DNA of 64,000 bases from Stappia sp. BW2 (GTDB taxonomy: Bacteria > Pseudomonadota > Alphaproteobacteria > Rhizobiales > Stappiaceae), in NCBI RefSeq assembly GCF_008107695.1, contig NZ_VIRG01000070.1, positions 186,001-250,000 of the forward strand, given 5' to 3'. The notes beneath the pieces were generated by a model. It ran no database searches. It saw nothing but the letters and a program-made list of their open reading frames with translations, and was not told where the DNA came from. The translations under genes were made by a program, and so were the position numbers. Position 1 is the first letter of the stretch; each line of letters begins with the position of its first letter. This document shows positions 1-8,479 of this stretch, piece after piece.

Positions 1-1314
1 GAAATGCAGGACGGCCTCATCTGCCCTGTCTTCTTCGGCTCTGCAGAACACGGCAACGGCGTCAGCCGATTGCTCAAGGCTCTGCGCCATGAAGTACCAG
101 GTGTCGACCTGCTGTCGCGCAGGGTGCTCGGCGCAAAGTCGAAGGCGACGCTGCAAGTCATCAAGACGCTGCACACCCAGCACGGCGGCAAGCTGTCGAT
201 TGCCCGTGTTCTGGAGGGCGTGGTCTCCGATGGTGACAGTCTCTTCGTCAATGGAGACAGTGAAGTGAGAGTGTCCGGCCTGTTCTCGGTCTTCGGCCAG
301 CAGACAAACAAGATTGCGACCGCAGGCATGGGGGAGCTGGTCGCACTTGGGCGTCTCGATGATGTGCAGACTGGCGACCTTTTGAGTTTCGAAAGCGGAA
401 AGATGCAAAGCCTGCAAGTGCCGGAGAGACGTCTCCCTGTCCTGGCAACGGCGATTGCCGCCAATCATCGTAAGGATGAAGTCCGGCTTTCGGCGGCGCT
501 GGCAAAGCTGGTTGAAGAGGATCGCTCGCTGGTTGTCTCGCAGAACCAGACAACGGCGCAAACACTGCTATCGGGGCAGGGAGAGATGCACCTGCGTGTT
601 GCCCAGGAAAGGCTGGCCGGAAAATACGGATTGGATGTTGCAGTCCATACACCGCATTTGCCGTATGAGGAAACGATCCGCACAGGCACCAAGGTTCGTG
701 GCCGTCACAAGAAACAGTCGGGCGGGCATGGTCAGTTCGGCGACGTGGTGATTGAAATATCTCCGTTGCCGCGGGGCGAGGGCGTCCAGTTTTCCGATAC
801 GATCACCGGAGGCGTTGTGCCGAAACAATATATCCCGTCGGTGCGCGATGGCGTGCTGGAAGCATTGAAGCAAGGACCGCTGGGGTTCCCGGTGGTGGAT
901 GTGTCCGTCTGTTTGACAGACGGGTCCTATCACTCTGTCGACAGTTCCGATCAGGCCTTCAAGATGGCTGGTATTCTGGCAATCCGGGAAGGTTTGATAG
1001 AGTGCAAGCCTGTGCTGCTGGAGCCGATCCACAAGGTGGTGATTTCCTGCCCGAGCGATGCAACGGCACGGGTCAACGCGATTGTCTCGGCGCGGCGTGG
1101 ACAATTGCTCGGCTTCGACGCCCGCCCGGACTGGGTCGGCTGGGATGAGGTTCAGGCGTTGATGCCGGAGGCGGAAATCGGTGACCTGATCGTTGAATTG
1201 CGCTCTGCGACAGCCGGTGTCGCCAGCTATACGGCCGAATTCGACCATATGGCGGAATTGTCCGGTAAGGCGGCCGATCTGGCTCTGCAAAGGTCTGGCA
1301 AGCAGGCGGCGTGA
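1..1314 (+). CDS. Elongation factor G-like translation GTPase (5' partial)
   Basis: The reading frame is already open at base 1, so the N-terminal GTP-binding domain lies outside the window and only about 437 residues remain. What is present matches EF-G domains II to V: a beta-barrel segment (LSIARVLEGVVSDGDSLFVN), a domain III stretch ending in GQGEMHLRVAQERL, the domain IV start VRGRHKKQSGGHGQFGDV and the domain V region after EPIHKVVISCP. Many alphaproteobacteria carry a diverged second EF-G-like gene of about 670 aa besides the str-operon fusA. The divergence of this sequence and the absence of str-operon neighbours suggest this is that paralogue. Whether it acts in elongation, recycling or another ribosome step cannot be told from the fragment. 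It ends at TGA and is followed by a 170-bp gap before msrP. Confidence 0.85.
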   Translation, partial: EMQDGLICPVFFGSAEHGNGVSRLLKALRHEVPGVDLLSRRVLGAKSKATLQVIKTLHTQHGGKLSIARVLEGVVSDGDSLFVNGDSEVRVSGLFSVFGQQTNKIATAGMGELVALGRLDDVQTGDLLSFESGKMQSLQVPERRLPVLATAIAANHRKDEVRLSAALAKLVEEDRSLVVSQNQTTAQTLLSGQGEMHLRVAQERLAGKYGLDVAVHTPHLPYEETIRTGTKVRGRHKKQSGGHGQFGDVVIEISPLPRGEGVQFSDTITGGVVPKQYIPSVRDGVLEALKQGPLGFPVVDVSVCLTDGSYHSVDSSDQAFKMAGILAIREGLIECKPVLLEPIHKVVISCPSDATARVNAIVSARRGQLLGFDARPDWVGWDEVQALMPEAEIGDLIVELRSATAGVASYTAEFDHMAELSGKAADLALQRSGKQAA

Positions 1315-1483
1315 TCAGCCATCTGAACGCGATTTCAAGAGGGGCCGGCTGGCCCCTCTGTTGCGTTCGAAGTGCCGCTCCGGTCAAAGATTCGATCACA
1401 TTGATGTTGCGTCCGGTCACCAGGGCGTTATTTGCCATTGAAGGCCGATTCCGGTTTCCTTCGGAACAAACGGGAGACTGACA

Positions 1484-2446
1484 ATGAACATATTGAAAAA
1501 ACGCAGCTGGGAGATTCCCGAGTGCGAGGCGACGCCAGAGGCGGTTTTCATGAACCGTCGACAGATCCTCGCCGGCCTTGTCGGGGCCGGGGCCCTGATG
1601 GGCACGGGACTTGGAATGCGACCCGCCTTTGCGGAAGAGGACCCAAGCGCCGGTCTCTATCCCGTCAAGCGAAATGCCGCCTTTACACTCGACCGGAACG
1701 TGACCCCGGAAGAGTTCACTTCCAAATACAACAATTTCTATGAGTTCGGCACGCACAAGCAGATCTGGCCGGCGGCGCAGGACCTCAAGATACGTCCCTG
1801 GACCGTCGTGCTGGATGGCATGATCGACAACCCGCAGGAGATCGATATAGACGATCTCCTGGCCAAGATGCCGCTGGAAGAGCGGCTCTATCGCCATCGC
1901 TGTGTCGAGGCGTGGTCGATGGCCGTGCCCTGGTCGGGATTTGCGCTTGCCGAACTGGTCAAGCTCGCCGGGCCGCAGACAGGTGCCAAATATCTGCGGT
2001 TTGAAACCTTCCTCGATCCGTCGGTTGCCAAGGGGCAGAAGCAGAGCTGGTATCCCTGGCCGTATGTGGAGGGGCTGACGCTGGAAGAGGCGACCAACGA
2101 ACTGGCGTTCATCGCGACCGGCATCTATGGCAAGCCGCTTGCCAAGCAATATGGTGCGCCGATCCGTCTGGTGGTTCCGTGGAAGTACGGTTTCAAATCG
2201 ATCAAGTCGATCGTGAAGATCTCCTTCACCGACGAGCGTCCTGTCAGCTTCTGGGAAGAGATTCAGTCTTCGGAATATGGTTTCTGGGCGAACGTGAACC
2301 CGTCAGTGCCACATGCGCGCTGGTCGCAGGCTTCCGAGCGATTGCTTGGAACGGACGAACGCCGCAACACGCTTCTCTACAACGGTTATGAAGAGCAGGT
2401 CGCCGGCCTCTACAAGGACCTGGGCAACGAACGCCTGTTCATGTGA
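1484..2446 (+). CDS. msrP: Protein-methionine-sulfoxide reductase catalytic subunit MsrP (YedY)
   Basis: Periplasmic molybdopterin enzyme that reduces methionine sulfoxide in envelope proteins. The 320-aa product has the typical layout: a short pre-sequence, a Tat signal around residues 22-50 (MNRRQILAG, cleavage probably after AFA), then the family motifs YNNFYEFG, YRHRCVEAWSM with the Mo-coordinating cysteine at about residue 140, GAPIRLVVPWKYGFKSIKSI, and RWSQASERLLG near the C-terminus. These line up well with E. coli MsrP as recalled. The haem-membrane partner MsrQ normally follows in the same operon. Here a terminator hairpin follows the stop within 60 bp and no msrQ is visible, so the electron donor must be encoded elsewhere or differ. 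Confidence 0.93.
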   Translation: MNILKKRSWEIPECEATPEAVFMNRRQILAGLVGAGALMGTGLGMRPAFAEEDPSAGLYPVKRNAAFTLDRNVTPEEFTSKYNNFYEFGTHKQIWPAAQDLKIRPWTVVLDGMIDNPQEIDIDDLLAKMPLEERLYRHRCVEAWSMAVPWSGFALAELVKLAGPQTGAKYLRFETFLDPSVAKGQKQSWYPWPYVEGLTLEEATNELAFIATGIYGKPLAKQYGAPIRLVVPWKYGFKSIKSIVKISFTDERPVSFWEEIQSSEYGFWANVNPSVPHARWSQASERLLGTDERRNTLLYNGYEEQVAGLYKDLGNERLFM

Positions 2447-2500
2447 GATGAAGTGGCATCACGTCATGCTGCGGCGCAGCAAGCGGTAGACAAAAAAAGA

Positions 2501-2530
2501 GCCGGGTCTAAAAGACCCGGCAGTTTATTT
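2501..2530 (+). terminator. Rho-independent terminator after msrP
   Basis: A 9-bp perfect stem (GCCGGGTCT, 2501-2509, with AGACCCGGC, 2513-2521) and a 3-nt loop are followed by AGTTTATTTT. An A-rich stretch on the left side would also let it work for leftward transcription. It closes the msrP transcript. Confidence 0.8.
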
Positions 2531-3145
2531 TGATTCACTGTAAACAGTGGAATCACCTTCCAGAGGGGAACAGCTGGTCGGAACATCACTGGGAGGAGGA
2601 CGTGATGTCCGTGTGACCAACAGTGATGCTTATATGCAGTGCACAAGCTGCATAAACAAGAGGCAGGGGCGCAGACCTGCTATGCGTTTTCCGCAGAGCT
2701 TGACCGGGCGGTCAAAAATTCTCCAAAAACTTCTTTAATTTCAACAGATTGAATTAGTTGTAACCTGTGGAGCGGGCCTCGCAAATAGCTTAATTCCAGG
2801 CGAAAAAAATCCATTGAGGCACTGGAAAACGTGAATATGCTCGTTCTTTATGCGAAAATTTTAGTGCCTAAATTTTAGCCTTATTTGGGCGTGAGTCGGG
2901 TAATCAGCCTGAGCGAAGGCGATACCTGGCCGGCACAGTGGAGCGAGCGCGCTCCGTGCGAGATAAGCGGAATGACGAGAGGGGGGAGGCTCAACTGCGA
3001 AACGACGGCGTTGCGCCAGTATACCGGCCTTGCGTCCTGCGACTGAGCGCAAGGAACAGGGTGGCCCGCGCGGCCCCGTCAGTCACAAGTCCCGGCTGGA
3101 ACTGCCTTGTGGCAATCAACGACCGGGGTTTGCGTGCGAAAGTGC
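2531..3145. other. Gene-free gap between convergent msrP and lsrB
   Basis: No convincing coding frame was found. The left part (about 2680-2880) is AT-rich and holds an imperfect AAAATTTT palindrome near 2854-2876. The right part (about 2885-3145) is GC-rich with several short self-complementary stretches, for example GAGCGAGCGCGCTC and GGCCCGCGCGGCC. Because the flanking genes converge, neither needs 600 bp of promoter here. A structured non-coding RNA is possible, but I could not match it to tmRNA, RNase P, SRP or 6S RNA. Confidence 0.4.
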
Positions 3146-4042
3146 CTAGAACACCCAGCCTTCGGCGTTTGATAGCAGAAATTCGCGGAAGGCAGTAACA
3201 CGCGCGGTGTTTTTCAGTTCCGAAGGATAGACAAAATAGGTATCGAAAGAGGGTACCTTGTCTTCCTGGTCTGTCATCATCGGCACCAGGTTGGACGATT
3301 TGTCGATGATGTAGTCCGGCAGAATGGCGATGCCCACGCCAGACTGAACGGCCCGTTTGATGGCCACGAGATTGTTGGCCTTCAGGACGGATCTGCGCGG
3401 GCTTGTGGCTGCGCGTCCGGCCGTTTCCAGCCAGTTCATGGAGCGGAGATAGGCCGGGGCCTGCTCGCCGAAGGTGATCAGACGGTGCTTGTCGAGATCC
3501 TCTATGGTCACCGGCGTTCCGAAGCGCTGCAGGTAGTCCGGTGCCGCATAGACGTGGAAGTGCACGGTGAACAGCTTGCGCTGGATCAGGTCTGGCTGAG
3601 TGGGCTGGCGCAAGCGGATGGCGACATCGGCTTCGCGCATGTTGAGGTCCAGCTCGTCGTCGTCGAAAATCAGGTGCAGGTCGACGTCCGGATAGAGATC
3701 GATGAAGCTTCTGATCCGCGACGTGAGCCAGGTGGAGCCCAGCCCCACCGTGGTGGTCACGCGCAAGGCCCCGGAGGGCTTTTCCTTGCTGTCCGTCAGG
3801 CTCGATTGAACCGCCTCCAGCTTCATCAGCACGTCGTTGGCGGTCCGGTAGAGCAATTCCCCCTGTTCGGTCAGCAGCAGCCCGCGGGCGTGCCGGTGAA
3901 ACAGAGGGACACCCAGATCGTGCTCAAGCGAGCTGACCTGACGGCTTACGGCGGACTGGCTCATGTGCAGAGTGTCGCCCGCGTGCGTAAAGCTGCCTGC
4001 CTGTGCGGCCGCATGAAAGATGCGCAGTTTGTCCCAATCCAT
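3146..4042 (-). CDS. lsrB: LysR-family regulator, LsrB/VtlR type
   Basis: 298-aa LysR regulator with an N-terminal winged HTH (MDWDKLRIFHAAAQAGSFTH, SQSAVSRQVSSLE) and a C-terminal effector domain. The HTH, the RLRQPTQPDLIQRKLF segment and the position directly downstream of trxB match LsrB of Sinorhizobium and VtlR of Brucella. That regulator controls oxidative-stress, envelope and sRNA genes and is needed in host association. It starts 31 bp after the trxB stop and probably shares its transcript. An oddity is that the protein has no cysteine at all. S. meliloti LsrB is reported, as I recall, to sense oxidation through cysteines, one of them in HADCAIRLRQ, where this protein reads EADVAIRLRQ. 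It may therefore sense a ligand rather than redox state. Confidence 0.85.
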   Translation of the reverse strand: MDWDKLRIFHAAAQAGSFTHAGDTLHMSQSAVSRQVSSLEHDLGVPLFHRHARGLLLTEQGELLYRTANDVLMKLEAVQSSLTDSKEKPSGALRVTTTVGLGSTWLTSRIRSFIDLYPDVDLHLIFDDDELDLNMREADVAIRLRQPTQPDLIQRKLFTVHFHVYAAPDYLQRFGTPVTIEDLDKHRLITFGEQAPAYLRSMNWLETAGRAATSPRRSVLKANNLVAIKRAVQSGVGIAILPDYIIDKSSNLVPMMTDQEDKVPSFDTYFVYPSELKNTARVTAFREFLLSNAEGWVF

Positions 4043-4073
4043 GCGTGCCCCTCCGCAGGACAGTCATGCCAGC

Positions 4074-5063
<990 letters not shown>

Positions 5064-6095
5064 TCATGCCCCGTCGTTGGTTTGACCGGGCTGGCCCGTC
5101 AGGGCGTTGTTCTGGTTTTGCCGAAAGGCCGAAAAATCGCTCAAGATGCGTTGAGCGATCACTGGCGTGGCATCTATCGGCTCGTAGGTAGTGGTTTTCA
5201 GCGGACCTGGAAAGGGGTGAATGACACCCAGGTGTCGCAAAGTCCCCAAAAACCGGGTGATCTTGTCGTGACCGCCCCCCGGTTCGAACACATGGACGGG
5301 TTTGCCGGTGGCTGTGGCCTCTCCGATCATGTTTGTGGAATCGGCGGTTGCGATGATGGCGTCGGCTTTGGCGAGATAAAGGCCATAGGGGTTTGGCTCT
5401 TCACCGGTCCAGTAAAGATGGTCTCCCGATTTCGCCAGCCCCGCCAAACCATAGGCCAGCCCGGCGGGCGTCCGGCGGGAGGCTGTGATCATGAAATGCA
5501 CACGAGTGGTGTGTGCCAGTTCACGAAGACCGTTCAGAAGACGGTTCTGGTCGTCTTCGGAAAAACTGTGGTGCCGGCTATCGCCGCCAACGAGCACCGC
5601 AACTCGCGGCCGGGGCAGGTTATCGATGTCTGCAGTGTGCTGGCCACGAAGCTCGGCCAGTTTCGCGGCAGAGAACCTGTGCGGCGAGGTTGGCGTTACC
5701 AGAACATTGCGTCCGCGAAGCTTGTCGTGTTCGGGAACCCAGATCAGGTCCGCAGCGTCCGGTCCCGTGCGCGGGTCCTTCAGGAACACGGTAAAGGTCT
5801 GCCCGCCTGAGCGGCGTTTGACATGGCGCAGATAGGCGACCGCCCTGCGGCCGGAGGCAATGGCGATATCCGGATAGGGCGGGGCGATCGGACTTTCGGG
5901 ACGGGTTGCCCGCTCACGCGGATCGATCGGGCCAAAGGGCATGAGCCAGGAAAAGGGGGCGCGCGGCGCAACCCGGCGCTCCTCGAAGGGCGCGCCAAGC
6001 GCTTCGGCGACACCGCGGCACTGCGCGATATCGCCTGCCTTGCCATCTGTCAGGATCCAGAGGGAGGAAGGGGCTTTCTCCGGCGATAAAGGCAT
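5064..6095 (-). CDS. Mitochondrial fission ELM1 family protein (DUF1022)
   Basis: About 343 aa if started at the ATG at 6095 (MPLSPEKAPSSLWILTDGKA). An in-frame start at 6161 would add 22 residues (MCKTITKLR...) that fall in the promoter region facing lrp and look unlike the family. Family signatures seen are LTDGKAGD near the N-terminus, a central ATPTSPHR-like segment (VTPTSPHRFS), VLVGGDSRHHSFS and IIATADSTNMIGEATATGKPV. The last resembles the nucleotide-sugar side of GT-B glycosyltransferases. Bacterial function is not established; a role in cell-envelope glycan metabolism is often guessed from the fold. It is the first gene of the trxB-lsrB run and is divergent from the Lrp regulator. 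Confidence 0.8.
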   Translation of the reverse strand: MPLSPEKAPSSLWILTDGKAGDIAQCRGVAEALGAPFEERRVAPRAPFSWLMPFGPIDPRERATRPESPIAPPYPDIAIASGRRAVAYLRHVKRRSGGQTFTVFLKDPRTGPDAADLIWVPEHDKLRGRNVLVTPTSPHRFSAAKLAELRGQHTADIDNLPRPRVAVLVGGDSRHHSFSEDDQNRLLNGLRELAHTTRVHFMITASRRTPAGLAYGLAGLAKSGDHLYWTGEEPNPYGLYLAKADAIIATADSTNMIGEATATGKPVHVFEPGGGHDKITRFLGTLRHLGVIHPFPGPLKTTTYEPIDATPVIAQRILSDFSAFRQNQNNALTGQPGQTNDGA

Positions 6096-6272
6096 GTTCT
6101 GGAGAAGTTCCCTATCGTAATCTTTCGAAATAGTGCGCAATTTTGTTATAGTCTTGCACAAACGCGCAAAAAATCATAACCCGGCAGCACGAATAGAGGG
6201 TAGCTTGGGATTCCGGTGTCGGGCAAGGCGACAGTCTTGCGAAAGGCCCGGATGCCCACAGCATAACACCTC

Positions 6273-6764
6273 ATGCGAAGCGCGAAGGAGACAGGTTTGA
6301 AAGCGCGGCTCGATGCCATTGATTGGCAGATCCTGAAAGAATTGCAGGATGATGGACGGATGACCAATGTGGAATTGGCCCGTCGGGTCGGCATTTCCGC
6401 TCCTCCCTGCCTGCGCCGGGTGCGCGCGCTGGAAGAAGCCGGGCTCATTCTTGGCTACCGGACGCTGCTCGACGAAAAGCAGCTCGGTTACGATGTCACG
6501 GCCTTTGCGATGGTTGGACTGCACAGCCAGACCGAGGCGGATCTGATTGCTTTCGAGCAGACGGTGCAGAACTGGCCGCTGGTGCGAGAAAGCTACATGC
6601 TCTCCGGTGAGGTCGATTTCCTGCTGAAATGCGTTTCTCCGGATCTGCAGACCTTCCAGAATTTCATCATTCGCGACCTGACCGCCGCCCCCAATGTCGA
6701 CAGTGTTCGTACGGCTCTGACGATCCGCCGCACCAAGGACGAGCCGGTCGTTCCAATCGACTGA
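6273..6764 (+). CDS. Lrp/AsnC-family transcriptional regulator
   Basis: 163-aa regulator with an N-terminal HTH (LDAIDWQILKELQDDGRMTN, VELARRVGISAPPCLRRVRALE) and a C-terminal RAM ligand-binding domain (GYDVTAFAMVGL, SGEVDFLLKCVSPDLQTFQNFI). Such proteins bind amino acids and form octamers. The gene is divergent from the ELM1-trxB-lsrB run, an arrangement widespread in rhizobia-like genomes. The 180-bp divergent region has a GTGCGCAA / TTGCACAAACGCGCA pair that could be a regulator site, but it was not matched to a known consensus. A VOC gene follows 32 bp downstream and may be co-transcribed. Confidence 0.92.
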   Translation: MRSAKETGLKARLDAIDWQILKELQDDGRMTNVELARRVGISAPPCLRRVRALEEAGLILGYRTLLDEKQLGYDVTAFAMVGLHSQTEADLIAFEQTVQNWPLVRESYMLSGEVDFLLKCVSPDLQTFQNFIIRDLTAAPNVDSVRTALTIRRTKDEPVVPID

Positions 6765-6796
6765 CGCCGGTTTGAGAGCTGGAGGCACACTTCGCC

Positions 6797-7147
6797 ATGG
6801 CCGTGAAACGGATCGTTGCGAATATTGCTTCGCCTGATACCGGCAAGGCGAAAAGCTTTTACGGAGATCTGCTGGGTATGGACCTGGCAATGGATCACGG
6901 CTGGATCGTTACCTTTGCCGGGGAGAGCGGTGCGATGGCTCAGGTCAGCATTGCGGCCGAAGGCGGCGCGGGGACGCCCGTCCCTGATCTTTCGGTGGAA
7001 GTCGACAATCTCCAAGAGGTGCTGGAAAGAGCGCGGGCACAAGGCCTCGCCGTAGAGTACGGTCCCGCGGATGAACCCTGGGGTGTCCGGCGCTTTTATG
7101 TACGTGACCCCTTCGGGCGGCTTGTGAATATCCTGCAGCACATCTGA
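6797..7147 (+). CDS. VOC (glyoxalase/bleomycin-resistance) family protein
   Basis: 116-aa protein of one vicinal-oxygen-chelate unit: IASPDTGKAKSFYGDLLGMD at the N-terminus and WGVRRFYVRDPFGRLVNILQ at the C-terminus, with a beta-alpha-beta-beta-beta pattern. A metal-ligand H/E set is not obvious: the first-strand histidine is absent and the C-terminal glutamate is replaced (LVNI). It may therefore be a binding protein rather than a lyase. The start ATG at 6797 follows a GGAGGC ribosome site. Substrate unknown. Confidence 0.8.
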   Translation: MAVKRIVANIASPDTGKAKSFYGDLLGMDLAMDHGWIVTFAGESGAMAQVSIAAEGGAGTPVPDLSVEVDNLQEVLERARAQGLAVEYGPADEPWGVRRFYVRDPFGRLVNILQHI

Positions 7148-7184
7148 CGCCTCCTGCCGAGCGACAGGCAGGGATCTCAATCAA

Positions 7185-7652
7185 TCAGTCAGTCGACGCC
7201 AGTTCTCTGACCTTCCTGAGCAGTCGGCGTATCAGGGAAATATCCCTGAGAGCTGCGGTTGCCAGAGTGAAGGACACTGTAAGGAACAGGATTGTCGTCA
7301 GTGCCGCGACGGGCAGCATCTGATCGTAGTGGAACTTGTCGAGTGCATTGTCGACCGGTCCGATGCCCGAATAGAGCCGGCTGCGAATCGTGTCGGAGTA
7401 GGTGGTGATGCCCAGGTCTCCGTCTTTCAGATATCGGAGCCCGAACAGAACCACAAAGACACTGAATGCGAGCACGATCAGATAACCGGCCATGCGTAGG
7501 GCGAACATGAAAGCGCTCTCGTGGCGCTGTGCGACGAGGCGCTTGAACATCTGGCGTTCGCGTGCAGTGAGCCTGGAAAACAGAAACCAGCGGTAAATCC
7601 ATAACGGAACCGACGCGATCAGCAGCCATACGGCAATCGCGTTAAAGACCAT
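7185..7652 (-). CDS. Small inner-membrane protein of unknown function
   Basis: 155 aa with three hydrophobic segments: FNAIAVWLLIASVPLWIYRW near the N-terminus, MAGYLIVLAFSVFVVLFGLR in the middle, and LPVAALTTILFLTVSFTLA near the C-terminus. A basic cytoplasmic stretch (SRLTARERQMFKRLVAQRHE) follows the first, and a basic tail ends the protein. No catalytic motif is recognised. It stands alone between convergent VOC and downstream-facing greA. The regular reading frame and start support a real gene. Confidence 0.65.
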   Translation of the reverse strand: MVFNAIAVWLLIASVPLWIYRWFLFSRLTARERQMFKRLVAQRHESAFMFALRMAGYLIVLAFSVFVVLFGLRYLKDGDLGITTYSDTIRSRLYSGIGPVDNALDKFHYDQMLPVAALTTILFLTVSFTLATAALRDISLIRRLLRKVRELASTD

Positions 7653-7804
7653 TGTAAACCCTCCGACACTTTCTGGTTGTCAGCTTAACGGCTCTCGTGT
7701 GGACGTCAAAGGGAAAGCTCAGCTTTTGCTGCGACTTAAAGGCTGTTGCCGCACGCCCATACGTTGCCCGCAAGCGTCAGACGACAGCCAAAACCTGGCC
7801 CTGT

Positions 7805-7846
7805 GGGCCCGGATACTCAGCCTGTCTGGCTCGAATGTCCGGGCCC
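7805..7846 (-). terminator. Possible greA transcript end
   Basis: A 9-bp perfect stem (GGGCCCGGA at 7805-7813 with TCCGGGCCC at 7838-7846) has a 24-nt loop, 45 bp past the greA stop. There is no clean T-run, so factor-independent termination is uncertain. Confidence 0.35.
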
Positions 7847-7891
7847 CCGGGGGAGGTCTTTTGCCGCAAGGCAAATCCAGAAAGGCTGGGA

Positions 7892-8365
7892 TCAGATGAA
7901 GCGGACGTCCACGATCTCGTAAGAGTGGGCACCGCCGGGGGCGGCAACTTCGACGCTGTCGCCGATGGCCTTGCCGATCAGCGCACGGGCGATCGGGGAA
8001 GAAATAGAGACCTTGTTGTGCTTTACGTCGGATTCGACGTCGCCAACGATCATGTATTTCTTTTCTTCTTCGGTGTCCTCATCGATCAGTGTGACGGTTG
8101 CGCCAAATTTGACGATGTCGCCGGATAGCTTGCTCACGTCGATGATCTCAGCGCGGGACAATTTGTCTTCGAGTTCCGAAATACGGCCTTCGTTCAGGCT
8201 CTGGGCTTCTTTAGCCGCATGGTATTCCGCATTTTCCGACAGGTCGCCATGTGCACGTGCTTCTGCAATCGCATCGACGATGCGCGGGCGCTCAACCGAC
8301 GTACGTTCCTTCAGCTCATCCTGAAGCATCTTGTACCCGGCAGAGGTCATCGGAACTTTTTCCAT
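7892..8365 (-). CDS. greA: Transcription elongation factor GreA
   Basis: 157-aa GreA: an N-terminal coiled coil ([30 protein letters not shown]) with the acidic tip DLSENAEY that stimulates RNA cleavage in backtracked RNA polymerase. A C-terminal FKBP-like domain follows ([20 protein letters not shown], ending [13 protein letters not shown]). Length and order are canonical. It lies 115 bp downstream of carB on the same strand, separated by a terminator hairpin, so it most likely has its own promoter. Confidence 0.97.
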   Translation of the reverse strand: MEKVPMTSAGYKMLQDELKERTSVERPRIVDAIAEARAHGDLSENAEYHAAKEAQSLNEGRISELEDKLSRAEIIDVSKLSGDIVKFGATVTLIDEDTEEEKKYMIVGDVESDVKHNKVSISSPIARALIGKAIGDSVEVAAPGGAHSYEIVDVRFI

Positions 8366-8423
8366 TGGTCTCAGACCTTCAGCTTATTGGGTCCCCCTTA
8401 ACTCGAGGACCGCGCTTTGACAA

Positions 8424-8459
8424 AAATAAACCGAGCCGGGAAAGGCGCGCTTTCCCGGC
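8424..8459 (-). terminator. Terminator downstream of carB
   Basis: Read on the minus strand, GCCGGGAAAG (8459-8450) pairs with CTTTCCCGGC (8444-8435) around a short loop and is followed by TCGGTTTATTTTTG. It sits 20 bp past the carB stop and separates it from greA. Confidence 0.8.
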
Positions 8460-8479
8460 CGGTCACGAGTATAATAGAC

